In this document: positions 1-11,708 of the stretch, one piece after another
Layout of the letters: each line of letters begins with the position of its first letter
How positions within the stretch are numbered: the stretch's first letter is position 1
Origin: Rhynchonema sp. JSB1_4
Lineage: Eukaryota; Nematoda; Chromadorea; Monhysterida; Xyalidae
Reading direction: 5' to 3'
Assembly: GCA_030248065.1 (NCBI GenBank)
Contig: JASAMV010003281.1
Coordinates: 40,688 to 104,687, forward strand
DNA: 64,000 nucleotides
The notes under the pieces: generated by a model
Databases searched by the model: none
The model's input: the letters and a program-made list of their open reading frames with translations, nothing else
What the model was told of the DNA's origin: nothing
Program-made: the position numbers and the translations under genes

Positions 1-387
1 GAATTTGACCATTTTGTCCCATAAAATGGTCATTTTGGCACTAAAATCAACACTTTTCTTACTTAATGACCGGAGCAAGAAAGCTAGCTAGCCAGTTTGG
101 GGGGTATGGGTTTCGGAGCAAGAAAGCTACCTAGCAGTTGGGGGGGGTAATACCCCCCATACCCCCCAACCACATCACTGGTGTGCAGAATATAATTTTT
201 GTGTGTTGTAGCATGGCGCCTGCTCCGTCTTGGCCGCTAAGCTGTTTCAGAACGTCAGCTACCTAAGCTGCGTTGCGTGCCTACAACGTGCAAATGTATA
301 TATTGCTTATGTTTGCTGCCCGGCGCAGAAATCGCCGTTTGTTTCTGTTCATGACATGCTTATACAGATGAAACAATCTTTTTGCAG
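1..387. other. Left edge: repeats and probable intron of the citron-like gene
   Basis: No exon could be supported here. Bases 7-31 form a short hairpin (GACCATTTT pairs with AAAATGGTC). A 20-base word, cggagcaagaaagcta plus ctag, occurs twice (about 71 and 114), followed by G-rich and C-rich runs. The next exon begins at 388 after a TTTGCAG acceptor and needs a phase-1 donor upstream, which I did not find, so it probably lies outside the window. Confidence 0.5.
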
Positions 388-1308
388 CCTACACCTCGCC
401 CTATCTGTACGTGATGCACTTTGAATCGATCGAGGTGTTCAATGTGCCCCCATATCACGACTTTGACACACCGTGCGTTTGTATGTTTCTTTCTTTGCTC
501 ATACCTAGCATATCATCCACAGCGGCATCAATTGTGACCGGTTCTGTCCTGTCCGATACGTTATTTGCAGCAAAAAAATCACGTGACTAAGCCAAAACAC
601 TAAAACAGGACGGGATCAATTGCGAAGTGCGATATATTGACCTCAATATTCGGCACACGATATTCATTTATCAACATTTGCAGTCTACTAGAACGCATGA
701 ATCTGCTGGACGTGCCGAGTCCGCATGTTTGTGGTCGTGCGCGTCACGCCAACGACGTGTTGATTGCGAGCACACAACTCAACCAGACCGATCTGTTGCT
801 GTACAACGCTGTCAAACCGTGGGTCATGTTTGCTTGTTCAATGACGTGTAGCAAATGGAGAGAAATAGTCCAGCTAGTTATTTTGGGTCTGTCGTATTTC
901 TCGCATCAGAATAAGTCATATCTACTTTTTTCTTCTTCCGATGGAAGCGGAGTTTGTCAAGTTTTCTTTTTGATGATTTCTGACAAGGTTTCGCCCATCG
1001 TAGAAGTCGGTCTTTTACTTGTAAAACAGCTTTTACGGTGGTCAAAATTAGTTGGTCAACTCGGCCATTGAGCATGCTGGTTACCGGATATTTCGCCTGT
1101 GATCTCTCAATATCGCAATCACGTCACGCCTGTGATATTCATCCTAATTAATTCACACTTGATAATTGATACATGGCGATGGCGTATTGTTTTGGACCAC
1201 ATCATCGCAAATCTTCACACTGAATCTAATTGCAGGTCTGGTGCGGCGAGCAACCCAATCCAATACGTGAAGCGCAAGCTCAGCAACAGAGCAACTTCCT
1301 CCAAGTAA
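388..1308 (+). CDS. CIT: Citron-like kinase, 3' end (C-terminal part of the CNH domain), partial
   Basis: Three exons fit: 388-472, 684-827 and 1236-1308 (stop TAA). Phases close (exon one starts with two codon bases and ends in phase 2; exon two ends in phase 2). The translation includes SPYLYVMHFESIEVFNV, then LDVPSPHVCGRARHANDVL followed by IASTQL. This resembles the end of the citron homology domain in citron Rho-interacting kinase, where a 'REPYLFVTHFNSLEV' segment is followed by a 'LDIPNPRYLGPAIS..IYLASS' segment. The tail SGAASNPIQYVKRKLSNR is basic and ends in TSSK. In animals citron kinase acts at the cleavage furrow and midbody in cytokinesis, and the CNH domain is its C-terminal beta-propeller. 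The kinase and coiled-coil parts would lie left of the window. The donor at 828 (GTTTGC) is weak, so the final junction is less certain. Another CNH protein such as MRCK is a possible alternative. Confidence 0.62.
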
Positions 1309-2974
1309 AGGCTTCGCCAGAAATGGTACCTAATTATTACATCTTGCTTGTTTCTGTTTATCTTTGAATTGCTGAATTTGGCTGGCCAATATTTTTCGTC
1401 TGGTATAAATTATTTTTTTGACAAGGTTTTTTGTTACCTGATCTGTATTTGTCCAATTGTTTGTCGGGTGCTGTGCTGATTGTCCACTGAACTCTCGTTA
1501 AGATAAAGTACTCTCTTGTGCACAGGTTGCATTTTATTTCAAACGGTATCCCACATCAGATATCAATGCTTGTGCTGGTTGATTACCTTGTCTCTTTTTG
1601 TAACATTTGGTTTAATCCCGATCTCTTTTTGATATTGTCTGATCTCTATCTTGGCTTTCCTATTCTGGTACTGTTTTGTGTTCATTGACTTTTTGGAGCT
1701 AGTTACATCACTGATGGTCTCGTTACAGCAATATTAGCAAACTCATTATTGTATTGTGCGTTTTCTTTCGTTGTAACTCTACTTTTTTGCCGATTTGTGC
1801 ACCGCACCATGAGGTTCGCTCATCACTATGGTGATTACCCTGTCGTATTTTCTGTCCCGCACGTTTGTATTTGTTTCTTTTGTAATGCGTGTCTCTTTTA
1901 GTGTTTCTTCCACATGTCTTAGAGCACTGATTATATCGTAAGTGAATAAACGGTTCCTTGTTTATTTTTGAACTCAGTTTCGTTTCAGAGTGTCACATAT
2001 CACACAACGCACGTTGCACGCCTTTGTATTTGCTTCTTTTGTAATGCGTGTGTTTCTTCTACATGTCTTGGAGCATTGATTATATCGTAAATGAATAAAC
2101 GGTTCCTTATTTATGTTTATTGAACTCAGTTTCGTATCAGAGTGTCACATATCACAAACGTGCCCTGATTAACACCAGGCATTTTTACCTGCAAAAAGTT
2201 CGGAACATACAACGTACGACCACAAGTAATGTTCTTCTTGCTGAGTATTTCAATAAAGAGAGCCACTGGACGCATACAGAATCAATGCATACATATTTCA
2301 AATTCGTGACATTTTGCAGCATCATCATGAACAAATCATTCTCGCACGATGTCCCCGGATCCAGCGATCAGTTGACTTACACGTCGATTGCGACTTGCTC
2401 TGAACAATCGCTGAAATCGGTTGGTTGAGAGTGATTTTTTTTGACGAATGGTCGTTATTAGCCGGCATTCAAGAGGCTGAGATACTCATTTTGCGGTGCA
2501 AAGTCCGGGCTTATTTTTTAAAATGGCGAAACTCGCCACTTGACCCAAATCGCCAGTAGCGATCTTAAAATTGAAGTGGCGATTACGGAACCGCACGTTG
2601 TGCCCTGTAAAAAGCTAGAGTCGCCAAATGAAAGACCGCAGCACAAATTTTTTTAAGCTTCGAACTAGTAAACGATTAAAATTACGCGATAAGCAGTGTA
2701 TTAATTACATCAGTGTTTACCAAAGTGCTCAACCTTGTCATACCATGCAGCTGGCCAAAATAGCCACCTGGCCCGAAATATGTCGTGTGGCAAATTTCAA
2801 ATGGCGCAATTCCCAAAAAAGTGGTGTACCGTTGTAAAATGTTTCTAAGCCAATGCGTATCGAATCACCAAGTTAGGAACGGCGGTCACTGAGTCGTACC
2901 GCATATGAACGCGCCAGCTCTGCTTTATACGCCGCACGGCGCCAATATATTTCCGTTTCAACATTTCCTCTCAG
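1309..2974. other. 3' region of the citron-like gene and unresolved 5' region of CDK10
   Basis: AT-rich 3' flank followed by about 800 bases in which the first CDK10 exon should lie. I could not identify that exon with confidence. An ATG at 2628 begins an open stretch (MKDRSTNFFKLRTS), but its possible donor has the wrong phase for the exon at 2975. The segment contains the tandem duplication described separately. Confidence 0.5.
1860..2158 (+). repeat. Tandem duplication of a 3' end with two polyadenylation signals
   Basis: Two diverged copies of about 145-150 bases lie at 1860-2009 and 2016-2158. They share 'ttcttttgtaatgcgtgt', 'gattatatcgta', 'gaataaacggttcctt', 'gaactcagtttcgt' and 'agagtgtcacatatcaca'. 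Each copy carries an AATAAA hexamer (1945-1950 and 2094-2099). They lie downstream of the citron-like stop codon and may act as alternative 3' ends. Confidence 0.75.
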
Positions 2975-5420
2975 TCTCATGTGCGTGGCGCGTGTCGCAC
3001 GATTGAGGATTTCGACAAGCTGAATCGAGTCGGGGAGGGCACCTATGGAGTGGTCTATCGTGCACGCGACAACAAATACAACAGAATTGTGGCGTTGAAA
3101 AAGCTCAGGTTCGGTTTTTCTCAGAGTCACAAAGTTCTCTCTCTTAAATTTCACACTCGGTATTGTAATTATGCTCTGAGTTGGTGTGGGCGCAACAAAC
3201 TAAACTAACTAAGCTCTCCCTTATGGTAAAAGCGGACCTGTGTGACAACATGTGGCATCGCCTGAATTTCGCAGTTTCCACCTCGGTGCGGTGCGTGATT
3301 TTGGCATGCGTTGCGTTGCGTCTTGCCATTCAACTTTGCGAATGTGGTCTTTTCTTAGAATTAACAGCAGTTTCTTTGCAGAGTTGACAAGGCGACGGAT
3401 GGCCTGTCGGTCAGCAGCTTTCGTGAGATCAGCTTGTTGCTCGAACTCTCGCACAAAAACATTGTCAAACTGCACGAGGTCAGTCATTTAATTCTTCATG
3501 TCGATGTCTTTCGTCACCTCGTGGTACAACCAGATTCAGCTCTGATGCTGACTATGCAAACGTCAACCATCTAGCTTCACACATTAACTGCCCGGCGCAG
3601 ATATGCACGAGCAGTATGTTTATACATTGCGTACCTGACGCACGGCACTAATATTCTGAATTGCAAATTCAATCCACAACATTTCATACCAACACACAGG
3701 TGGTGGTCGGGAGTGGCCTGGAGCAGAACTACCTTGTGATGGAGTACTGCGAGCAAGACCTGGCCAGTCTGCTGGACAACATGCAAGCGCCGTTCAGTGA
3801 GGCACAAGTCAAGTGCATCATGTTGCAACTGCTCGAGGCTCTCCAGTTTCTGCACGCACATTTTATTGTGCATCGCGATATAAAGGTAATGCGCGCGTCA
3901 CTGATATTTTGGATTGGTTGTAAACAAACTTGCCGATCGGATCGGACAAGACTCTTCTTCTTCACGGGGCTTTTGTGAAGAAAGAAATTTACGCAGGTCT
4001 CAAATCTCCTGCTCACCGATAGTGGCTGCGTCAAATTGGGCGATTTTGGCCTGGCACGTCGTTACGGCGAACCGATGCAGAAAATGACGCCGAAAGTGGT
4101 CACGCTGTGGTCTGTTAATTGTATAACATAAATTGATAGATTTGGTGCTGCGCATATAAGCATCTGTTTGGTGAGCTGACTGTAGGAGGTTCACCAGGGC
4201 ATCGATAGGGTGAATGCAAAAGGTACCCATGTGACCCCAACCCCAAAAATACGTAGGTGGGAGCAGTTTTCCAGACGTGGGCTGTAATCCTCTGTTACTG
4301 CAGGCCTGGGAACAGGCGGTATTTTTTAAGACACCCATTCTGTGCTTGTATGTGTAGCACTTGTGCTGAAATTTTTAGGTACCGTGCCCCCGAGCTGTTG
4401 TTCGGCTCCGAGATGCAAACCACGGCAATCGATATGTGGGCAGCTGGATGTATACTTGGTGAACTGCTCATACATCGACCGCTCATGGCTGGAAAAACGG
4501 AATTGGCACAGGTTTGGCTCGATAGGTATTCAACGATCAACGGAATTCACAACGTTTACTTGTCAGTAAGAACAGCCAATGACAGGGCCTGAAATAGTCA
4601 ACGTCGTGGCCAGTGTCGACCTTTGTAACCGGATCAGATCTGCTTTGATCACGTGGCTCCTTTCAACTAAGGCTTGTTGTGGCTTTACTGGTGCTGATGT
4701 TAGTTTATAGCGCCGACACCCACTCCATAATACATAAATAAGAAGATTAAGTGAAAGAAGCATAATTACAAGGCCGGGTGTGGAGTTTACGGACATGAAA
4801 ATACATACAAAACAGGGTGTGCAAGTTACGGGAATGAAAAATATATACAAAACCAGGACAGGAAAGGGTGAGAAGGTGGACGAAATCACGGTGCTGGTGC
4901 TGATCCCTATCTTTGTGAATGGACCGTTTGGTATTCTGGTCTTGTCATTTGCAGGTCAACCTAATAATCTCCCTCTTGGGCACGCCGAATGAACAGATCT
5001 GGCCGGGTTTCGAGTCACTACCATTGTTGCGCACATTCACATTGAAACATCAGCCGTACAACAATTTGAAGGAGGTTGGTTCTCAACTGTGGGAACAGTA
5101 CAGCAACTCTGGGGACCTGTCGAGAACCGGGTGGCGAATACAGGCGTTTCCTCATTTTCCATCCACCGTTGCAGGTATTCAAAGACGTGTCCGACATCGG
5201 TCTAGCCCTACTACACGCGCTGTTCATGTACGACCCGGTCAAACGTGCCACGGCCAGTGAATGTCTCAAAAGTGAATATTTCAAATTGCCACCCCTGCCC
5301 TGTGATCCAAATATGATGCCCAGTTTTCCGCAACATCGAAATCTCAAACGGAGACCCCTTGAACTGGAAAAAGATGAGATGGTGAAACCGAAAAGATCGG
5401 TGGGCAAAACTAAAAAATGA
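2975..5420 (+). CDS. CDK10: Cyclin-dependent kinase 10, first exon not found
   Basis: Seven exons: 2975-3108, 3382-3478, 3700-3885, 3997-4109, 4379-4511, 4955-5074 and 5175-5420 (stop TGA). They give 342 residues with closed phases; human CDK10 has about 360, so roughly 20-30 N-terminal residues are missing. Visible motifs are the glycine loop GEGTYG, the VAIK-type lysine in IVALKK, the cyclin-contact helix SVSSFRE (PISSLRE in vertebrates), the catalytic loop HRDIKVSN, DFG, the activation segment ending in [14 protein letters not shown], and the CMGC segment [14 protein letters not shown]. The segments [19 protein letters not shown] and a tail FPQHRN mark CDK10 rather than CDK11. CDK10 pairs with cyclin M in vertebrates and is linked to ETS2 turnover and ciliogenesis. 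The tail is lysine-rich ([11 protein letters not shown]). The gene converges on the saposin-like gene on the other strand. Confidence 0.93.
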
Positions 5421-5811
5421 CATCAATTATTATTGTTGGTGGCTTGTTATGAAACTGAACGCATGAAATAAACGTTGCAATATATTTTGTCACTTGTGTT
5501 TCGTCTGGCAGCTAAGAAATATGTATAATAATATAGTAATACCACATGTTGTTTTGAGCAATCTAAATGCATGTGTTGGTTGTTAAAAAACACACTTGCT
5601 GATGTGCAACTGTACAAATCGGTGTCTAAATAGTGGCAGTTTCAAAAAGTTTCACTAATTGGCTATCAAGTCATCATACTGCTTTCATAGTTTCTTTCTT
5701 CCCTTTATTCACGTTTGAGCATTTTATCTTGGGTTGCTGAAAAAGCAGCGTTGTTGACAACCACCTTTATAATGCCGATAATGTCACCATGCAGAGGGTG
5801 GACTGTTTCAG
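5421..5811. other. Convergent intergenic gap
   Basis: About 390 AT-rich bases between the stop of CDK10 (+) and the stop of the saposin-like gene (-). Apart from the CDK10 polyadenylation signal I see nothing coding in it. Confidence 0.5.
5467..5472 (+). terminator. Polyadenylation signal of CDK10
   Basis: AATAAA lies 46 bases after the CDK10 stop codon, a usual distance for cleavage and polyadenylation. It was found by motif only. Confidence 0.6.
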
Positions 5812-7925
5812 TCATAAACGTGACCAACCGACAACGCATCCGAATTGTTGGTCGATGAATTTGAAGATGCCCTCTACCATACTGACGAAGCCGGGCACCG
5901 TGTCGTTCATCAGACGTTCGCACATTTGCTCAAGGAACGGCACCGGGGTGCCTTTGCACGCTGCGATTGCTTTGTTGAGCCATGTTGCCTGAACGAACAA
6001 GTATAACGAGTACCACCTTGGTCGGTATCAAGCTTTCGTGATTGGTTCGGTCCTCTGAATCGGTCGGTGACTTTTTGCACTTTACCTCGTGCTCCTGGCA
6101 CTCGGTAGTCTTGGATTAGATGTAATCGTTGTTCCCAGCGCCCTTAGGGTGAACTTAGGTTAAATCCGGAAACCGGAAATAATTTGCATACAAAACCAAA
6201 ACATTTCCGGACTCCGGAAATATTTCCTGAAAACGCAGAAATTTACATGCAAAAATAATACGTTTTCCGGAAATATTTCCGGTTTCCGGATCCAACCTAA
6301 GTCCGCCCTCATATTGCTCAGTGGCTTTTTCAGCCAGGCCAAATTCAGGCACCAGTGATTCACGAAATATGTGCGGAACTTACAGTAACCGGACCGGTCT
6401 TGCCGCTCATACCTAATCACCACGACAAAATCACGTTGATCTTACCACGATCGCTTCCACCCGTGCCATTGCATCACAGACGGGCGGAAACGGGGCACCG
6501 GCACCCGCGCGCGGACAATTCATAATTTTCTGCAGAAGATGTGCATCATCAAACGTGCGCCACATATTCACAAAACGGCAATAAACAATCATCATTGTTT
6601 GATGACAAGCACGCAGCACACAAACAGGGTGCTCCGTTTCGTTCTGTTTTCACGAACGGACGGTGCTCTGGGACATCGTCAGTCCCAGTGCACCAACTAG
6701 CAATGTTACTCGAAGAGAGTAATGTATTTTTCCTTAATCATCACATGCTGCCGCGTGCGAAGCAATGACATGGAGCTTTTTTCATGTTACTTACGACTCG
6801 GAACATTGCAAAGTTATAACAAATGCCATTTGGGTATGCGTGAATGAAAGTGCGCCCACCTGACAAAGCGCCTCTGAATTGACCGTGACATCGACGATTA
6901 GTTGATCAAGCGAATCGCACTGGAACATTACAAAGCACATGAATGTTCTATACGTTCGAATATTATGATGGCCACGTTCGAATTTTTTTTGCCAAGTACA
7001 GCCATTTATGATGCTCTGGGACGCTTTTTTGACGGACCACATTAATGTTTGCTGTGAAACATCATCATACTTGCACTGGGTTAAATCAAAGCACACTCAT
7101 GACTGTGTGATGTTTCACAAAACATTCAAACCACAAACTGTGTTTGCGGTAATTGTGACTCACGTTTCCGCTGATCAAACAGTACGCCATCGCGGCTTGC
7201 CGCATTCGTTTCACATTATCTTCATTCTTCAGAAGTCCGGCTCCTGCATAAATCAATTTACAGCACAAAACAGCACACGAAATGGAGGGTTTGGCATTTG
7301 CCTACACCTGGAATGACCAGGATTTCAGGAATTTTCAAGCAGCCATTCCCATCCCACACATAACCAAGCGGACGTTGGGAAGTTGTCTATATGGTTGCTT
7401 TGCATGCGCAAATTGTACCACAAAACAAGAATAAAGTAAGTGAAAAAAGCGAAATACAATATTTTTGACACACACCGTGGTGACAGACTGTGCACAAGTC
7501 AGTGAAAATATCAGCATCCGTTTCGCTTATTTGTTCGTCCACCTTTGGAAGCACCGCACCAGTGACCGCACTCAGCAACACAACTGTAAAACCGTTGGTC
7601 AAACATGTATAGTTTATGGTCGACCACAATCTCTGCGGTTAACACTGTAATTGTCTCTGTATAATAAACGACAGTTTGGTCACCACACACCATCACAAGC
7701 CTCCCAGTAATATCCCTAAAATTTTGCCATCTCACCACTGCGAATATTTTTTTGTGGTGAGTGCAAGAATTCAGGTGTCAATCCGAAATGTATATTTGAT
7801 GTGTACAAAGTATTTTTCAAATTACAAAAAAACAAATTCTCGCGTTATAAAATTTGTGATAAAATGGTTCCAGACATTTTAGTTATTGAAAACGGCTTAC
7901 CAGTCAGCAGCATAAACGTCTTCAT
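5812..7925 (-). CDS. Saposin-like secreted protein, paralogue A
   Basis: Six exons read on the minus strand: 7901-7925, 7476-7583, 7164-7243, 6860-6919, 6446-6529 and 5812-5988, giving 177 residues with closed phases. The first exon encodes MKTFMLLT and joins VVLLSAVTGAV to form a signal peptide. Six cysteines at residues 39, 42, 66, 72, 90 and 96 have the saposin B spacing (CxxC, about 23 residues, C, 5, C, 17, C, 5, C). Such domains bind or disrupt lipid membranes; in worm parasites they are often gut or secretory proteins. The C-terminal half (residues about 97-177, with four more cysteines and VPFLEQMCERLMNDTVPGF) is conserved in the neighbour, paralogue B, and looks like a second, incomplete saposin-type half. 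It has two introns that paralogue B lacks. Substrate or target is unknown. Confidence 0.85.
6154..6301. repeat. Inverted-repeat element built on CCGGAAA words (copy 1)
   Basis: Ends are inverted: CTTAGGTTAAATCCGGAAAC at the left and its near complement (CCGGATCCAACCTAAG) at the right. CCGGAAATA and TTTCCGG words recur inside. It lies in the last intron of saposin-like gene A. A related copy is at 41697-41849. No convincing target duplication was found. Confidence 0.7.
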
Positions 7926-8965
7926 TTTGCAAAAAAAATGCTTCCGCTGCTTCAGAAACAGTAACTGTACGTAATAAGTCAACTGCCCTTGTAAAGTTGT
8001 AATAATGAGATGATATTTTTTACGATTATGCTACCGGAGTAGGTGGGGCTGATTTTTGGGTAGTTCTTATCAAAAAATTATTCAAGTTATTTCTCCACAC
8101 AAAAAGCAGAATATGTCGATAAAATACTTTAAGGTAGTGCGTAAAAATTTGACTTGCATATACTTTTCCTGAGTTTTCATCAGTTGTGCGTCGCAAGTGT
8201 TTCTCGGTCTCAAACTGAGTTCGAAGATTGCGCTTCAAAGTGCAATCTGCTTGATATTCAATAGCTTCATGGAACGCAGCACACATTGAACCAAAGCAAA
8301 CAGTTTGCGTAACGAAAGGTTTGTGTCCCCACTAAATATCCTCTGTGGTGTAACCAGATTTTCTATGATGTTCCCAAAGCGGTCTTGCTTTCTTGTTCCC
8401 ATTCCCATCCATATGGCTCCCCGTTATTATCCCCACACAAAGTCTTCTTCCAAATAATTTTTATCACCAACTTTTCTCTTCCTACAAAACAACAATAACG
8501 TACTCGTTCAGTTATCAGTGACATAAATCACTAAAATAATACATGATAGGAAAACAACCGGTTTATATCTTTCGACCAAACCCGTGACCGTGTGAAAATA
8601 ATTCACCGGGAAGTGCTGCATTACCGTATACGGTTGAAAATGTGCAGGATCATTCAGATAAATTTAAGACATTTCATAAAACACATCTATTTTGAAAGAT
8701 CAATTACTTCAGAAAGATCAATCAATTAGCGCAGATCAATAACTTCAAATTTCTTCAGGTCTGCTTCGCCTAACGAGCCTGAAATTCTATTTATTACATC
8801 ATTGTTGCTTTGTGCATAACAGCGAGTCTGAAGTTGCGGAAATGTGACACCTCGTCAAACAGTACGATTACAGTCGATCCTCTGTAGCGACGCCATCCGG
8901 AACTGGTATTTTTTGGTCGCAATGCATGGTTATTCACTGCATTGCATGGGGAACTCAACGGCAAC
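7926..8965. other. Gap between the two saposin-like genes
   Basis: About 1 kb of AT-rich DNA: the upstream region of paralogue A and downstream region of paralogue B. An 86-codon minus-strand open frame at 8026-8286 has no recognisable domain, signal peptide or splice context. I do not support it as a gene. Confidence 0.5.
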
Positions 8966-10393
8966 TCAGGAACATCTTATGGAGTGGAGGATTTCACCAT
9001 CAGGGTCAATGTAAAGAGGGTGCATTTTACCAGACCAACCAGTCTGATTCCGTTCACATCCGAACAGCGTGTCCACGGCGCTAAACAAGGTCTCCACAAA
9101 CTGGGTGAATTGGGGCACCGTTTCGTTCATGACTTGTTCACAGAATTGTTCGATTGTTTGGATCGGGATGTGCTTACAGCCGTCAATGGCCTCAGATGGC
9201 CAACGGGCCTGAAATTAAAGTAGGAAATGGATGAAAGTACTGTTGATCATTCGGTGGGGGAGTGCTTGCGATATGCACTGTGCATTCTTGGTACTGCCCG
9301 TTTCGACTTGCCTTCGCAGACGGACGGTGCACCAGGTCATCATCAGTGCAAATGCATCAGATGGCTATGACCCCAAAAAACACATGTGAGCTGAGCTTCG
9401 TTTTCTGCTCTGGTCGCTCCAAACATGAAAAGCCTGGGCCCGGAAGAGACAGAGCAACAACGATATCATAGCCTGCGCGCTTACCACATAATCTTCCACG
9501 TTTTTCATCGCCGTGCAAACGGCCGGAAACGGGGGTGCTGCCATTTTGGGACAGCCCAGTTTCTGACAGGAACCAGGTAGATGCACTTTGAGCACTTCGG
9601 ACATCAGTGAGTTCACATCCAAACCTGCGCACTGAAGAAATGAATGAAACATTTGCAACTTCGGAGTAGCATTGTTTCTTTTAGACCGATGATGGACTTC
9701 GACTTGATGATCGGATCTGCCTGGCTGATGTTTCTTAGATCTAGCAACAAATTGACTGTTGGCACTCGTTTTGACCAGCGTAAATGTTGTTCCCAGGCCT
9801 AAAATTACGCTGGTCGAGAATAGTGACATCGGTAAATTTGTTATTTTTTGATTCAAGAAACTCACGCGACCCATGTGGGTCGACCTGATTTGATCCGATC
9901 ACCAAACCTTCGATGCCGGTTATAGTGTGCCCCAGGGCATTATTATGATTCGGACAGAATTCACCCTTCAAGTTTATACACACCTGTTTACTGAACATGC
10001 AGTACGCGTTGACTGCTTGTTTCACGCGTTGCACATTGTCGGGTTGCAACATCAGCTGCACACCGTGTTCACATACAATGCACAGGTCGGTGTATAGGTC
10101 GCTCGGTTCTTTGGGCACATCAGCCAATGTGGAGGGACTCGCAGCCAGAACGGTTAGCAATGCTGCAATCAAATATGAACCGAATCCGGTACTCCCGCAA
10201 CTCGAGTACCCGTCATGCCAAGACTAAGGTCGGCATTAAACTTGGTGAGCTACAATCAGATCGAACCCAGTCCGATCACTTTATGGTCGAGAAATGGTCT
10301 GTTCCTATCATCAAAATTTGATTCTCAGTCTTAGGCTTTTAGCCGAACTACTTCACGCAAAGACTTACCAGCAACGCAGACTTGGAAATTCAT
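8966..10393 (-). CDS. Saposin-like secreted protein, paralogue B
   Basis: Four exons on the minus strand: 10369-10393, 9984-10162, 9485-9631 and 8966-9208, giving 197 residues with closed phases. The first exon is 25 bases long, exactly as in paralogue A, and ends in the same phase. A signal peptide runs from MNFQVCVA into ALLTVLAAS. Saposin B cysteines are at residues 36, 39, 63, 69, 90 and 95. The region after them (PPFPAVC, then IEQFCEQVMNETVPQF) matches paralogue A. A C-terminal extension of about 25 residues (GWSGKMHPLYIDPDGE) is absent from A. The two genes lie head to tail on one strand and arose by tandem duplication. Expected role: secreted lipid- or membrane-active protein, target unknown. 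Confidence 0.87.
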
Positions 10394-11708
10394 CTTCGCA
10401 ACTTTTACTTGAAAGAATAATACAGAGTATGTCTGGGACAGCAACAAATTCCAGATACCTACCTAGATAGTAGCAATAATAGCATAGGGGGTTCGTTCTG
10501 GACAGCTATTTTATACCATCACAAAGTTGACTCAACGCATTTATTTCTCTGTTGTTTGCGTCAATGGATGTTCTTATCAGACGTGCAGACGGATGGGAAA
10601 GCCCTTTATTTCATCACTTTACTCCACGAAAGGGGCGTGACCAAATATTGAGTCACGGGAAATACTTTATCAAAAAGCGACTTAAAAGTTCACCTTTGAT
10701 GGTGTGTCAGCAGGTCCGTGAATATACTGTAGTTTCTATTAGCACCCCCCAGGTTCACGAAGCATTGGTTTGGTTTGTGAAAGTTGCCGCCGTATATTGC
10801 CTTTCAAGGGAGCGTTTGGGACTGTTTTCGTATTTTTCAGCGTGTTTATTGGCGAGGTTTGAAGTCCATAGATCGTAATGCATCACAATAGTACTCAGCT
10901 TTTTTTTATATATTCTGAGCTCCGAACAATGATGATCATCATTACACAAGAGGGATCACAAAATCCAAAGACTAACAAAAGAAAGCTGAGCGACTTCTCC
11001 TAAGTGATCATAAGCAAAAGCCGTTAATAGATCCAAAGGACATATCACTATCAGCATTTTTGCAGTCAATCTCAGTAGTTCATGGTCCTATTCAATTGCG
11101 CTCCTTTCGCTCCACATCAGATTGCTCTAACGCTTCAAAGCTTCAGGCGGCCATGTGTGCGCGATTTGCGTTGATCTTGGATCTTCTCTTGAATTTCTTT
11201 ACTCTATCCCGTCTTGGTGCTGTTGTTTCTTTGAGTCCAGATGTTGAAAAAGGCTTGTCTGCGATGAATTTAGTCTCTTCTTAATTGGAGCTTGGTAGAT
11301 TAGTGATGTGGTGGGTAGGATCAGCAGACGAGTTTGGTGGGTTACTGTGGTTAGTTGGAATGGAAAGGGATGTGATGAAACTTTCGATTGAAGATTGATC
11401 GAAAAGGTAAAATTCTTCGTCGGTAAAAAACCAGAAATCCGTATCCAAACTCAGTACTCAGCTTTGAAAATGACTTCGTTCGTTCGATATTTCCCGCTGA
11501 GAAACATTCATGCACTCATTTATTCAAAACTCTAAAATTCGACCATCTACCATAAAATATCATAAAAATGATAATAAAGACAAGGTCAAGCACAAGCAAA
11601 AAACATTAAAATATGGATAAAACTCTGCTTTTTTGGGTTCAACTTGTGCACAATAAATACATAAACAAGCAAAAGAGTGAAGATTCAAGTGAAACGAAGT
11701 GTGGTATA
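10394..11708. other. Gap between saposin-like gene B and the Reeler-DOMON gene
   Basis: About 1.3 kb. A minus-strand open stretch ending with TAA at 11281-11283 encodes a Ser/Pro/Asn-rich sequence (FYLFDQSSIESFITSL). It could be a distal alternative exon of the gene to the right, but its phase does not join the last supported exon, so it is left out. Nothing else is recognised. Confidence 0.4.

Noticed and set aside
11281..11480. Serine-rich minus-strand open stretch as last exon of the Reeler-DOMON gene
   Set aside because: Its acceptor phases do not join the exon ending near 11862, and reading through to the stop at 11709 gives a plausible hydrophobic end.
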